The notes: a model not told the origin generated them from the letters alone. A DNA stretch of 64,000 bases from Streptomyces sp. 7-21 (GCF_016741785.1 NZ_JAERRL010000010.1:62001-126000), one strand, 5' to 3'; shown: positions 19,634-29,100, counted from the stretch's first letter. Translations and numbers: made by a program.

Positions 19634-19957
19634 TCAGAACAGCGCGCCGAAGTTGATGGTGACGCTCCGGTGGTCGTTGTGCTGGAGGATCGGGGCGAAG
19701 TTCGGGCCGTCTACCTGGGCGGTACTGGACTGGTTGGAGGCGTTGGCGCCGATCGCCGACTGCTGGGTGGCGGCGGCGTTACCGGTGTTCACTCCTGCGA
19801 ATCCGGCGTGCTCGCTGACGACGCCGGCGTTCGCGCCTACGGCCGCGTTGCCCGCGGTGACCGGGCCTACGGCGTGCGCGACGCCCCCGAGGGCGCCAAG
19901 GGTCAGGGGAAGGGCCGCCGCGACGGCGGCGAGGCGGGCGGTGCGGATGCGTGCCAT
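19634..19957 (-). CDS. small secreted Gly/Asn-rich protein
   Basis: 107 residues. A signal peptide (MARIRTARLAAVAAALPLTL, likely cleavage after AHA near 29) precedes a cysteine-free, Gly/Ala/Asn-rich mature chain. Two similar repeats occur: AGNAAVGANAG (35-45) and TGNAAATQQSAIGANAS (58-74). It ends SVTINFGALF. ATG 19957 has GGAGGAA eight bases upstream and starts the signal peptide. The low complexity recalls rodlin or curli-like surface proteins, but there is no clear family match. Confidence 0.7.
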   Translation of the reverse strand: MARIRTARLAAVAAALPLTLGALGGVAHAVGPVTAGNAAVGANAGVVSEHAGFAGVNTGNAAATQQSAIGANASNQSSTAQVDGPNFAPILQHNDHRSVTINFGALF

Positions 19958-20230
19958 GTCCAGTTCCTCCATGGGATCGCGTGGTTCGCTGCGGGTGTTC
20001 GCCGCTGCGGGACGGTGCTGGGGGAAGCCCCCCTCGGGCGGGCAGTTGGCCTTCTGCCGCGAACTCGGAACGACGTCGCGAAACGAGAGTTGCCCACGGA
20101 AACCGGGGTGAACCAGGGAAAGCGGCACGATTCCCTCGGAGGTATGACGGCGGCACGCTAAACCGGCTCGCGTGTGCTGCCCGGCGCTCACGCTGCCTCG
20201 TCGTGCGCCGGGCGCGCGGGGCGGCGGCAG

Positions 20231-20725
20231 TCAGTTAGGCCGGTGGAAGCAGAACATCGGAGGCCCGCCGTCCCCCGCCTCGCCCTCCGAGCAGGGGGTG
20301 ATGTACCTCAGGCACCAGCCGTCGCGGCCCTCGGCGAAGGCCAGGTGGTAGGCGACCCCGACCTCCTGGGTCTCCACCGTCGCCACCCCAGAGGTCCGGC
20401 CCGTCGTCTCGTCCTCGAGGGTGGTCGTGCCGGCGACCGTGGCCCTGCCGATGACCTCCGGCAGAGTCTCGAGGAGTCCGAGCGAGCTGGAGCCGTCCGG
20501 GCAGGCCATGGCGGCGTAGGCGGCCTCGTCCCCCTCGGTCATGGCGTCCGCGACGGTCTCGGCCGCCGCCTGGAGGCTGTCGCCGTCGCCGCCTCTGACC
20601 ACGAGCCACAGCCCGGCGGCCGTGCACCCGGCGACGGCCAGCCCGGCGGCCGCCCACCACCGGCGGGAGCGGCCGGGGCGGCTGCCCAACTCGCCTCCCT
20701 CTGAGCTGCCGTTGAGGCTGCTCAT
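20231..20725 (-). CDS. membrane-anchored hypothetical protein
   Basis: 164 residues: a charged N-terminus, one transmembrane helix (WWAAAGLAVAGCTAAGLWLVV, about 23-43) and an extracytoplasmic domain with Cys residues in MACPDG, DGWCLRYITPCSEG and PPMFCFH. ATG 20725 follows GGTGAG. No family recognised. It follows the ECF sigma unit on the same strand but with its own gap. Confidence 0.7.
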   Translation of the reverse strand: MSSLNGSSEGGELGSRPGRSRRWWAAAGLAVAGCTAAGLWLVVRGGDGDSLQAAAETVADAMTEGDEAAYAAMACPDGSSSLGLLETLPEVIGRATVAGTTTLEDETTGRTSGVATVETQEVGVAYHLAFAEGRDGWCLRYITPCSEGEAGDGGPPMFCFHRPN

Positions 20726-20809
20726 CCCTATCTCACCACCATCCACGCGGGTATGACGGTCAGTTACAAAGGAGTGGCAGGAGCCGGATACGAGGGCGCC
20801 GGGCCGCTC

Positions 20810-21517
20810 TCAGGCCGTCGCCGTCAGCTCCTCGATCCGCCGGGCGAATCCTGCCTCTGGCAGGGGGAGTTCACACTCGTCCACGTAGGCAACGGCCCCC
20901 GGCACGTAGTGGACGACCGCGGTAGCCGCCGCCGTCAGGCCGGTGCCGTCGTCACCGGCGCCGGCCGTGTCGCCGTCGCCGCCGTCCTCGTTCCGCAGGC
21001 CCGTCAGCACCCGCAGGACGAGTTCCGGGCCGCAGCCGTCGTCGCCGGGCGGCTCGGGCGACTGCCGGTGCCACAGCTCCGCCTCCCACTCCTCGCCCAG
21101 CGTCAGGTGGTGCAGGTACAGGCAGAACGCGGCCGCCCCGTCTCCCGCCCCGGCGGCGAACTGCCACCAGAAGCGGGCGCCGTCCTCCCGCCCCGCCAGC
21201 TGGAGCACGCACCCGAGCACCCGCGCCCCGGCAGGCTCCGGCACCCGCCGGGCGAGGAACGCGGCCAGGCGGCGCAGCGCTCCCGCCTCCTCGACGACGG
21301 TCCGGCACAGCATCGCCAGCTGCCGCTTCGCCTCGCTGACGGCGCCGCTGCCCGGCGGCGGCCGGCCGTCGGCGGCCGCGTCCCGGGCCATGCGCGCGGC
21401 GACGAGCGCCGCGACCCGTGCCTCGGCCTCCGCAAGCTCCTGCTGGCTGTAGGGCCGTGGCGTCAGCACGGCCCGGGCCAGCGCCCGTTCCAGCGGCGAC
21501 TCAGCCACCGACGCCAT
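20810..21517 (-). CDS. hypothetical protein coupled to ECF sigma factor
   Basis: 235 residues, soluble, Ala/Arg/Glu-rich. Helical segments such as SEAKRQLAMLCRTVVEEAG and FWWQFAAGAGDGAAAFCLY and a VVHYVPGAVAYVDECELP end are notable. Its start lies 17 bases inside the sigma factor gene, so the two are translationally coupled. That position could suit a regulator or partner of the sigma factor, but it has no membrane helix and no anti-sigma zinc motif (inference only). Confidence 0.7.
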   Translation of the reverse strand: MASVAESPLERALARAVLTPRPYSQQELAEAEARVAALVAARMARDAAADGRPPPGSGAVSEAKRQLAMLCRTVVEEAGALRRLAAFLARRVPEPAGARVLGCVLQLAGREDGARFWWQFAAGAGDGAAAFCLYLHHLTLGEEWEAELWHRQSPEPPGDDGCGPELVLRVLTGLRNEDGGDGDTAGAGDDGTGLTAAATAVVHYVPGAVAYVDECELPLPEAGFARRIEELTATA

Positions 21518-22085
21518 CGCCGCTCCCCCTCTCCGCGACCCGCTCGGTCAGCCCGAGCGACTCCTTCAGCCGGTGCCGGGCGTACCGGGCCGTGGACCGC
21601 ACGCCGGGCACGCTGATGCCGAGGATGTCCGCGGTCTCCGCCGTGCTGTAGCCGATGCAGTACAGCAGCACGATCACATCGTGCTGGCGCTCGGGGAGTT
21701 CGCGGATCGCCTGGTAGATGGACAGGCTCTCTTCCAGCTCGCCGATGGGATCGACGGCGGTGTGCAGGGCGTGGGTCTCGAAGGCGGCGCTGTCCATCAC
21801 GACGGGACGCCGTCCCCGGGCGCGCGCCGCGTCGATGGTGCGGTGCTTGAGAATCGTCCAGGCGTAGCCCGCCGGGCTGTCGAGCCGCAGCACGTCCGCC
21901 CAGTCGGCGGCGAGCTGCTCGAAGGTGCGGTCCACCGCTTCCTCGGCGTCCGCGCGGTCGCCGAGGTACAGCTCGGCCCAGCGCACGTAGGCGGGGCGGT
22001 ACATCTGGTGAAAGGCGCGGAAGTCCGCGGGCAGGGACGGCAACGGGGCAATACCAGTCGGTCGTACGGACGCTGCTTCACTCAC
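21501..22085 (-). CDS. ECF RNA polymerase sigma factor
   Basis: 194 residues with sigma-2 (YLGDRADAEEAVDRTFEQL, SPAGYAWTILKHRTIDAAR) and sigma-4 (IRELPERQHDVIVLLYCIGY, STAETADILGISVPGVRS). GTG 22085 is preferred because GGAGGG lies six bases upstream and the conserved region starts soon after. It overlaps the hypothetical gene downstream. The target promoters are unknown. Confidence 0.9.
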   Translation of the reverse strand: MSEAASVRPTGIAPLPSLPADFRAFHQMYRPAYVRWAELYLGDRADAEEAVDRTFEQLAADWADVLRLDSPAGYAWTILKHRTIDAARARGRRPVVMDSAAFETHALHTAVDPIGELEESLSIYQAIRELPERQHDVIVLLYCIGYSTAETADILGISVPGVRSTARYARHRLKESLGLTERVAERGSGDGVGG

Positions 22086-22469
22086 CGGTGTCCCTCCCGC
22101 CCCGGCGCGGCCTGAGCGGGTATGGCGAGCTCTGGCGGGGATCCCTCGTTGTCTCCCACGAGCTGAACTGTCACGGACGTTCGGGCCTCTCGGTGTCGTC
22201 GTCGAGGGAACCGGTCCACCAGCCCCCGGAAGGCACCATGCGCCTTCTGCCCCTAATAGCGACCGGCGCGCACCGATCGTGCATCTCAATGGCCACAAAT
22301 CTTACGGAGTGAAGCTTCTCAGTTACGGAAAAGATCGCGCTTTCTATGGCCTCCGCACCAGGTCCGCCGTCCGCGCCGTCCCGTCGGTCCAGGGGTGGGG
22401 ATAGCCCCCGGTGGCAGGGGGGAGGTGGCGGGAGTGACCGGGGCGTCGGAGCCCGGCAGAGTGGGGGCC
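22086..22469. other. divergent intergenic region
   Basis: 384 bases between the ECF sigma factor (minus) and the serine hydrolase (plus). It must hold both promoters. It includes a locally A+T-richer stretch near 22260-22350. I see no gene or strong repeat in it. Confidence 0.4.
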
Positions 22470-23606
22470 ATGCGAGGCAAGCTGAGGATGATGGTGATCG
22501 CGGGGCTGCTGCCGCTGGCCGGCCTCGGGCAGCAGGCGGCGGCCGCGGCCGACCCGGTCGGCGAGGCCGTGAGCGGGCTGACCGAGGAGGGTTTCCCGGC
22601 CGCGGTGGCCTATGCGCGCGACGGGGACCAGGACACGACGTACGCGGCGGGGGTCGCCGACACGGCGACCGGCCGCGAGGCCACCGCCGGGGACCGGTTC
22701 CGCATCGCCAGCAGCACCAAGGCGTTCACGGCGACCGTGCTGCTCCAGCTGGCGGGCGAGGGCCGCCTGAGCCTGGACGACTCCCTGGCGCAGTGGCTGC
22801 CGGACGTGCTGACAGGCAACGGCTACCAGCCGGAGCGGATCACCCTGCGGCAGCTGCTGAACCACACCAGCGGCGTCCACGACCCCGCCACCACCCCGGA
22901 GTTCTTCGCGCCCTATCTCGAGGAGGGCGACCGGGCCCACGTCATCACGCCGCGCGAGGTGATCGAGCGCGCCGAAGCGCACGGGCCTGACTTCGCCCCC
23001 GGCACGGATGTGGCGTACTCCAACACCGGCTACCTGCTGGCCGGTCTGGTCATCGAGCGTGCCACCGGCCACCCCGTGGAGACGGAGATCGCCCGCCGCG
23101 TGCTGGAGCCGCTCGGCCTGCACGACACCTCGCTGCCGCGCACCGACCCGTTCCTCCACGGACCGCACCTGCACGGATACGACCTCGCGGGCCAGGACAT
23201 GACCGTCTTCAGCCCCTCTTACGACTGGACGGCGGGAGCGATGGTCTCGACCGTGAGCGATCTCGCCCGGTTCCAGCGCGCGCTGTTCGACGGCGAGCTG
23301 CTGCCCCCCGCGCAGCAGGCGGAGCTGCGCGAGGTGGTGGCGGCCGGTGAGCGGCAGGGCTACGGGCTGGGCGTGGAGACCATGCAGCTGCCGTGCCCTG
23401 ACGGCTCGGACCGCGAGCTGTGGGGGACGACCGGCGCCGGCCCCGGCTACTACAGCTACGCCTTCGCCTCGGCGGACAACGAGCGGCAGCTGGTGCTCGC
23501 GACGACCGTCTACGACCTGGCCGCCGAGCTGCGCGGCGACGGCACCGCGCCGTGGCCGGCCTCGCCGCTGGCGCCGCTGACCGCCGCGTTCTGCACGGAC
23601 GGCTGA
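22470..23606 (+). CDS. secreted serine hydrolase, class C beta-lactamase / D-Ala-D-Ala carboxypeptidase fold
   Basis: 378 residues: a signal peptide (MRGKLRMMVIAGLLPLAGLG..., cleavage near AAA-ADP), then a beta-lactamase-like domain. The catalytic SxxK is in RIASSTKAFTATV, the YxN motif in VAYSNTGYLLAG, and the third motif region is LWGTTGAGPGYYSY in place of KTG. The fold fits D-stereospecific peptidases, esterases and carboxypeptidases. ATG 22470 starts the signal peptide. It acts outside the membrane, probably on peptidoglycan or an ester substrate. Confidence 0.88.
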   Translation: MRGKLRMMVIAGLLPLAGLGQQAAAAADPVGEAVSGLTEEGFPAAVAYARDGDQDTTYAAGVADTATGREATAGDRFRIASSTKAFTATVLLQLAGEGRLSLDDSLAQWLPDVLTGNGYQPERITLRQLLNHTSGVHDPATTPEFFAPYLEEGDRAHVITPREVIERAEAHGPDFAPGTDVAYSNTGYLLAGLVIERATGHPVETEIARRVLEPLGLHDTSLPRTDPFLHGPHLHGYDLAGQDMTVFSPSYDWTAGAMVSTVSDLARFQRALFDGELLPPAQQAELREVVAAGERQGYGLGVETMQLPCPDGSDRELWGTTGAGPGYYSYAFASADNERQLVLATTVYDLAAELRGDGTAPWPASPLAPLTAAFCTDG

Positions 23607-23720
23607 GCCCGCGGGTGCGCGGGTGCGCGGGCACCTGCGCGCCCCTTCTGCACCCCCGCGTGCGTACTCCGCAAGGAGGCGGAACGCGCTGCACCGGTTC
23701 CGCCTTCGCCCAACGACCGC

Positions 23721-23855
23721 GTGGACGAGACGGTCAGCGCGCCGCTGACCGGCCCGGGCGGCGGCGCGCACGGCCTGTACGTCGTGGCCGAGTGCCCCGA
23801 GGGCGTCCAGCCGGAGCTGTTCACCGGCGACGTCACCTCCGAGGAGGGGCCATGA
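23721..23855 (+). pseudogene. possible gene remnant, C-terminal fragment
   Basis: A short open stretch reading VDETVSAPLTGPGGG, then LYVVAECPEGVQPELF, to a TGA. The codon pattern looks coding, but there is no start with a ribosome site and no N-terminal part. It lies in a 317-base gap between the serine hydrolase and the phosphotransferase. Family unknown. Confidence 0.3.
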
Positions 23856-23923
23856 CCGGATCCGCGCCGGGATGAGACGCAAACCCGTTGCCCGCCGCGG
23901 CGGGACGTTGCCATGATCGGCGG

Positions 23924-24814
23924 ATGGCACAGACCTACCAGGACGGCAGGGCGGGGATCGACGCCGCGCTGGTACGGCGCCTGATCGCCGCGCAGTTCCC
24001 GCAGTGGCGGCATCTGCCGGTCAGGCCGGTGGCCGTCGACGGCTGGGACAACCGCACCTACCGGCTCGGCGACGACATGACGGTGCGGCTGCCCACCGCC
24101 CGTGGCTACGTCCCGGCTGTCGCGAAGGAGAACCGCTGGCTGCCCGTGCTCGCGCCCGCGCTGCCGGTGCCCATCCCGCAGGTGCTGGGCGTGGGCGAGC
24201 CCGGCGAGGGCTATCCGCACCCTTGGTCGGTGCGCCGCTGGATCGACGGCGAGACCGCCGCCCCCGAACGGATCCGCGACATGGCGGAGTTCGCGGAACA
24301 GGTCGCGGAGTTCATCCTGGCGCTCCAGGAGGCGGACGCCACCGACGGGCCGGGCGCGGGCGCGCACAGCTTCTACCGGGGCGCCTCCCCGGCGCACTAC
24401 GACGAGGAGACGCGCCGCTGCCTGGCCGCGCTGCGCGGGCGCGTGGACACCGCGCGCGCCGCCGCGGTGTGGGAGGACGCTCTCGCCGCCACCTGGCACG
24501 GCGAACCGGTGTGGTTCCACGGCGACATCGCGCACGGCAACCTGCTGGTCCGCGACGGCCGCCTGGCCGCGGTGATCGACTTCGGCACCTCGGGCACCGG
24601 CGACCCGGCGTGCGACCTGGTGATCGCCTGGACGCTGTTCGAGGGCCGCAGCCGCGAGGCGTTCCGCCGCGCCGTCCGCCAGGACGACGGCACGTGGGCC
24701 CGCGCCCGCGGCTGGGCGCTGTGGAAGGCGATGCTGTGCCTGGCCAGCGACAGCACCCCGCCGGACGAGGCCGCCGGGCACCGCCGCGTGATCGAGGCGG
24801 TGCTCGCCGACTGA
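23924..24814 (+). CDS. aminoglycoside phosphotransferase-family kinase
   Basis: 296 residues. The ATP-binding N-lobe has GWDNRTYRLGDDMTVRLPTA and VAKENRWLPVL. The catalytic loop WFHGDIAHGNLLVRDG (Asp base) and metal site VIDFGTSGTGDPACDL follow. This subgroup phosphorylates small hydroxyl compounds, often not antibiotics, so resistance should not be assumed. ATG 23924 starts the conserved region. Confidence 0.88.
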   Translation: MAQTYQDGRAGIDAALVRRLIAAQFPQWRHLPVRPVAVDGWDNRTYRLGDDMTVRLPTARGYVPAVAKENRWLPVLAPALPVPIPQVLGVGEPGEGYPHPWSVRRWIDGETAAPERIRDMAEFAEQVAEFILALQEADATDGPGAGAHSFYRGASPAHYDEETRRCLAALRGRVDTARAAAVWEDALAATWHGEPVWFHGDIAHGNLLVRDGRLAAVIDFGTSGTGDPACDLVIAWTLFEGRSREAFRRAVRQDDGTWARARGWALWKAMLCLASDSTPPDEAAGHRRVIEAVLAD

Positions 24815-24842
24815 CGGCGACGGGCCGCGCGGGGGCGGGGCG

Positions 24843-25283
24843 TTACTGGAAGCCGCAGCCCGGGTTGGGCGCGTCCTGGTGCAGCGGCGCCCCGTGCGGC
24901 AGCACGTACAGCACGTACAGGACCACCGGCTGCGTGCCCTCGTTGCGGCCGAGATGCACCGTGTCGGGGCCGGACGGCTCGGTGAGCGTGGCACCCGCCG
25001 GGTAGGTGCCGTCCGACGCGCAGGTCGCGTCGTAGTGGCTGAGCGTCCCCTGCTGGACGTACCCGTACAGCGTTCCGTCGTGGTAGTGCCAGCCGGTGCC
25101 CTGGCCGGGCGGGATGGTGATCTTCCGGAGGATGTAGTCGGTGTCTCCCACCGTCCGCTCAGCGATGACGGTGTTGGTGACGTCCGGTCCCGGCGGTGTG
25201 GCGTGCGCGGTGCCGGCGGTCATCACCTGAGCGACGGCGGCCAGGCCGGCGGCGGCCAGCCCGGCGCGGAGCGGAACCCGCAT
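24843..25283 (-). CDS. secreted cupin-domain protein
   Basis: 146 residues: a signal peptide (MRVPLRAGLAAAGLAAVAQV...HA) followed by one cupin. Motif 1 is PPGQGTGWHYHDGTLYGYV with the metal-binding His pair; motif 2 is in PSGPDTVHLGRNEGTQPVVLY. It is convergent with the phosphotransferase. The substrate is unknown; single-domain secreted cupins like this are common in streptomycetes. Confidence 0.85.
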   Translation of the reverse strand: MRVPLRAGLAAAGLAAVAQVMTAGTAHATPPGPDVTNTVIAERTVGDTDYILRKITIPPGQGTGWHYHDGTLYGYVQQGTLSHYDATCASDGTYPAGATLTEPSGPDTVHLGRNEGTQPVVLYVLYVLPHGAPLHQDAPNPGCGFQ

Positions 25284-25487
25284 GCGGTCTCCTTGTCTGA
25301 TGTCTGCTGTCTCGCCCCGTTCCTGACGCGGTGCCAGCTTCTTTCCTACCGGCGCGCCGCCCGCGCGTCATCCCCGCCACCGGCCGGCGCGGCTGGCGTG
25401 ATAGGTGTGGTTCCCGGTTCCGGGTGCGGCGGGCACCGGGACCCCCGGACCGGAACCGGGGACAGCAGTGAGCAAGGGGAGGCGCCC

Positions 25488-26414
25488 GTGATCGTCGTCG
25501 CCGGTGAGGCTCTCATCGACCTGGTGCCCGACCGGCGCGGCGACGCCCTGTCGCCGCTGCTGCCGGCGCGCGGCGGCGGCCCGTTCAACACCGCCATCGC
25601 GCTCTCCCGCCTCGGGTCGCCCACCGCCTTCTGCTCGCGGATCTCCACGGACGCCTTCGGCGAGTCGCTGGTGGCGCGGCTGCGCGAGGAAGGCGTCGGC
25701 CTCGGGCTGCTCCAGCGCGGGCCGGAGCCGACGACGCTGGCCGTGGCGGCGCTGTCCGAGAGCGGCTCGGCCGACTACACGTTCTACGTGGACGGCACCG
25801 CCGACCGGCTGTTCGGCCCGCCGCCCGAACTGCCGCCCGCCACGGCGGCGGTGTCGTTCGGCACCTGCTCGCTCGTCCTCGAACCGGGCGCCAGCGCCTA
25901 CGAGGAGATGATGCGCACGGCGGCGGCGCGGGGCCTGGTAGTGGCGCTCGACCCGAACATCCGGGCCGGGCTGATCCCCGACCCCGGCGCCTACCGGCGC
26001 CGGTTCGCCGCCTGGCTGCCGCACGTGACGCTGCTGAAGCTCAGCGAGGAGGACGCCGACTGGCTCGGCGGGGATGTGACGGGCTGGCTGGCCGCGGGGC
26101 CGGCCGCCGTGGTGATCACGCGCGGCGGAGACGGCCTGACGGTGACCACGCGGGACGGTGCCACCCGCGCCGTGCCGGGCGAACCGGTGCGCGTCGTCGA
26201 CACCATCGGCGCCGGGGACACCGTGAACGCGGCGCTGCTGCACGGCCTCGCCGCGCGCGGCGCGCTGTCCCCCGAGGCCATCGCCGCGATGGCGCCGGAC
26301 GACTGGGGCCCGCTGCTGTCCTTCGCGGCGCGGGCGGCGGCCGTCACGTGCTCGCGCGCCGGCGCAGAGCCGCCGCGCGCCTCGGAGCTCGCGGGGGCGG
26401 ACCCGGGGGCGTGA
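25488..26414 (+). CDS. PfkB-family carbohydrate kinase
   Basis: 308 residues, GTG start with GGGGAGG six bases upstream. The N-terminal signature GEALIDLVPDR, ARGGGPFNTAIALSRLG and the C-terminal VDTIGAGDTVNAAL (anion hole and catalytic Asp) define the PfkB sugar kinase family. Fructokinase or 2-keto-3-deoxygluconate kinase activity is most likely. It ends 61 bases before a PL8 lyase gene on the same strand, so it may act on sugars released by that lyase (inference). Confidence 0.88.
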   Translation: MIVVAGEALIDLVPDRRGDALSPLLPARGGGPFNTAIALSRLGSPTAFCSRISTDAFGESLVARLREEGVGLGLLQRGPEPTTLAVAALSESGSADYTFYVDGTADRLFGPPPELPPATAAVSFGTCSLVLEPGASAYEEMMRTAAARGLVVALDPNIRAGLIPDPGAYRRRFAAWLPHVTLLKLSEEDADWLGGDVTGWLAAGPAAVVITRGGDGLTVTTRDGATRAVPGEPVRVVDTIGAGDTVNAALLHGLAARGALSPEAIAAMAPDDWGPLLSFAARAAAVTCSRAGAEPPRASELAGADPGA

Positions 26415-26475
26415 CAGCGTAAGGTGGCGCTGCTTCGCTGGGAGCAACGCCAGGCTGGTCTGCCGAGGAGGCCCC

Positions 26476-28992
26476 GTGCCGCTGTCCCGCCGTGCCCCGC
26501 TGCCGGCCGTGCCCGACCGGGCCGCCCGGCTGAGGGCCAACGCGGTCGCCTGCCTCGCCGGCACCGAGGAGTCCAACGCCCGCCCCGAGGCCGCCGCCCG
26601 CCTCGCCGCCATCGACGCCACCGCCGCCGGACGGCTGGCGGCGCTCGACGCGGCGGGCCCGGGCGAGCTGTTCGCCGGCCTGCCGCTGGGGGAGAGCGAC
26701 ACCAACCTGATGCGCTCCTTCCAGTACCTGTACGAGATCGCCCTGGCCACCCGCGCCCCCGGCGCCCGCGAGGGCGGCCTGACCGGCGACGCGGAGGCGC
26801 AGCACCGGGTCGCCGACGGCCTGGCGTGGCTCTACGGCACCCACTACGGCGACCAGGCGGCGGGCTACTACGGCAACTGGTTCTCCTGGGAGATCGGCAT
26901 CTCCACCCACGTCAGCCGGCTGCTCGTGCTGCTCGGCGACCGGATCGAGGCCCGCCACCCCGGCCTGACCGGCGCGTACGTCGCGGCCATGGACGCCTAC
27001 CTGCGCCACGGCAAGGACGGCGACGTCGACCTGGACTCCCGCTTCCACACCGGCGCCAACCTCGCCGGCATCACCACCAACCGCATGCTCCAGGGCGCCG
27101 TGCGCGGCGACGACGCCCGCGTCGCCAAGGCCATCGCCGACCAGGACACCGTCCTCGGCGTGATCGACCCCTACCGCCCGCGCCACGGCGTCACCGACGG
27201 CTTCTACGCGGACGGTTCGTTCGTCCAGCACGGCAGCGTGGCGTACACCGGCTCCTACGGCGCCGCTCTGCTCAGCCGCGTCGTATCCGCCCTCGGCCTG
27301 CTGGCAGGCACCGGCTACCTCGACGAGGCGGGGCTCGCCCGCCTGGCGGCCGCGGCGTACGGCTGGCTGGCCCGGTCGTTCGCCCCGGTGATCTTCGAGG
27401 GCTGGATGATGGAGATCGTCCGGGGCCGCGCCGTCTCCCGGACCAGCGACGGGTACGACGCCACCGCGCCCGTGGTCGAGGCCGCCGTGGACCTCGCCGC
27501 GCACGCCGCCCCCGCCGAGGCGCGGCGGCTGCGGGCGTACGTGCGGCACCTGCACCGCACCTCGCCCGCCGCGCCGGACGGCTCGGGCTTCGTCTCGCCG
27601 CTGAGCGCCGTGCGGTACGCGGACATCCTGGCCGACGAGTCGGTGCCCGGCGCCGACCTGTGCCCGCCCGAGGCGCACGCGGCGTTCAGCGCCATGGACA
27701 AGACGGTCCACCGGCGGCCGGGCTACGCCTTCGCGGTGGCGCGCAGCTCGGAGCGGATCAGCGGCTACGAGTACATGAACGGCGAGAATCTCCTGCCCTG
27801 GTTCCAGGGCGACGGCGCCCACTACCTGTACCTGGCGGGCGAGGACCAGCGCACCGTCTTCGGCGTGGACTACCTCACCACCGTCGCGCCCGGCCGGCTC
27901 GCGGGCGTCACCGCGCCCGAGGAGCGGCGGCTGACCGTGCCGGAGCTGTACGGCGGCTTCTTCTACGACGACCCGGCCGAGGGGTTCACCGCGTCCTCCG
28001 GGAAGCAGAACGCGTACGTGTACGTCCCGCGCGGCACGCAGGCGTTCTCCGGCGGCGCACGGCTGGGCGCGTACGGGATGGCGGGGCACGTGCGCGCGGA
28101 CGACGCCGCGTACGCGGCCAAGCGGGCCGGGCTGCTGCCGGACGGCTTCACCGCCTACCGCAACTGCCGGGCCACCACGTCCTGGTTCCTGCTGGACGAG
28201 GAGATCGTGGTGCTGACGTCGGGCATCGGCGACCCGGACGGCCGGCCGGTGACCACCACGCTCGACACCCGCGTCGCGGACCCGGCGGACGACGTGTCGC
28301 TGACCGGGCGGCGGCGCGACGGCGGCCGGTGGACAGGCCCGGGCGCGGCGCCGCTGGCGTGGCTGCGGTACCGCAACGCCACCCGCGGCACGGCCTGCGG
28401 CTACGTGCTGCTGCGGGCGCCGCGGCTGACGGCCGCGCTGGAGACGGTCACCCGCAGCCGCCGGGTGGTGCGGGCGGCCAATCCGGACACGGCGGTCACC
28501 AGACGCGTCTTCACCCTGACCGCCGCGCACGGCACCGCCGGGGCCGGGAACGGCGGCGCCGGGCGCGGCGGGCCCAGGCTGGCCTACGCGCTGCTGCCGC
28601 ACGCCACCGAGCGGCGCCTGGCCGCCTACGCCGCCGCGCCGCCGGTGACCGTGCTGGCCAACACCCCGCGCCTGGCGGCCGTGCGCCACCACGGGCTCGG
28701 CCTGACGGGCGTCAACGCCTTCGCGGCGGGCACGCACCGGGCCGGGCCGGTGACGCTCGACGGGCCGGCGTCGGCGCTGCTGCGCACCGGCCGGGACGGC
28801 ACGGTCACGGTCGCCGTGTGCGATCCGACGACGCGGCGGGACGCGGTGTCCCTGACGCTGGGCGGGCTGCCGCCGCGCGAGGTCGTCGCCGCGGACGAGG
28901 GCGTGGCGGTCAGCTTCCGCGGCGGCGTCACGCGGCTGCGCGCCGCCACCCGCCACGCCTACGGCCGCAGTTTCACCGCGGTCCTGCGCTGA
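26476..28992 (+). CDS. polysaccharide lyase family 8 (hyaluronate/chondroitin/xanthan lyase type)
   Basis: 838 residues with an alpha-toroid N-terminal domain and beta-sandwich C-terminal domains. The PL8 catalytic residues are recognisable: Asn202 in TTNRMLQGA, His252 in SFVQHGSVAY and Tyr261 in YTGSYG, with the His-Tyr spacing of nine seen in the family. WFSWEIGIS near 134 is the aromatic patch. GTG 26476 has GAGGAGG just upstream. Unlike most PL8 enzymes it starts MPLSRRAPLPAVPDRAARLR with no signal peptide, so it may be cytoplasmic, or its secretion signal was lost. Confidence 0.9.
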   Translation: MPLSRRAPLPAVPDRAARLRANAVACLAGTEESNARPEAAARLAAIDATAAGRLAALDAAGPGELFAGLPLGESDTNLMRSFQYLYEIALATRAPGAREGGLTGDAEAQHRVADGLAWLYGTHYGDQAAGYYGNWFSWEIGISTHVSRLLVLLGDRIEARHPGLTGAYVAAMDAYLRHGKDGDVDLDSRFHTGANLAGITTNRMLQGAVRGDDARVAKAIADQDTVLGVIDPYRPRHGVTDGFYADGSFVQHGSVAYTGSYGAALLSRVVSALGLLAGTGYLDEAGLARLAAAAYGWLARSFAPVIFEGWMMEIVRGRAVSRTSDGYDATAPVVEAAVDLAAHAAPAEARRLRAYVRHLHRTSPAAPDGSGFVSPLSAVRYADILADESVPGADLCPPEAHAAFSAMDKTVHRRPGYAFAVARSSERISGYEYMNGENLLPWFQGDGAHYLYLAGEDQRTVFGVDYLTTVAPGRLAGVTAPEERRLTVPELYGGFFYDDPAEGFTASSGKQNAYVYVPRGTQAFSGGARLGAYGMAGHVRADDAAYAAKRAGLLPDGFTAYRNCRATTSWFLLDEEIVVLTSGIGDPDGRPVTTTLDTRVADPADDVSLTGRRRDGGRWTGPGAAPLAWLRYRNATRGTACGYVLLRAPRLTAALETVTRSRRVVRAANPDTAVTRRVFTLTAAHGTAGAGNGGAGRGGPRLAYALLPHATERRLAAYAAAPPVTVLANTPRLAAVRHHGLGLTGVNAFAAGTHRAGPVTLDGPASALLRTGRDGTVTVAVCDPTTRRDAVSLTLGGLPPREVVAADEGVAVSFRGGVTRLRAATRHAYGRSFTAVLR

Positions 28993-29100
28993 GGCGCTGC
29001 CCCTGGTGCCTGGTGTGCGCTGCGGGGCGCGCCCGGGGGCGCTCACCCGTCCGGGCCCGCCCGGCGTGCCCCGGCGGCCGGGCGGGAGCAGGCTGCGGTC

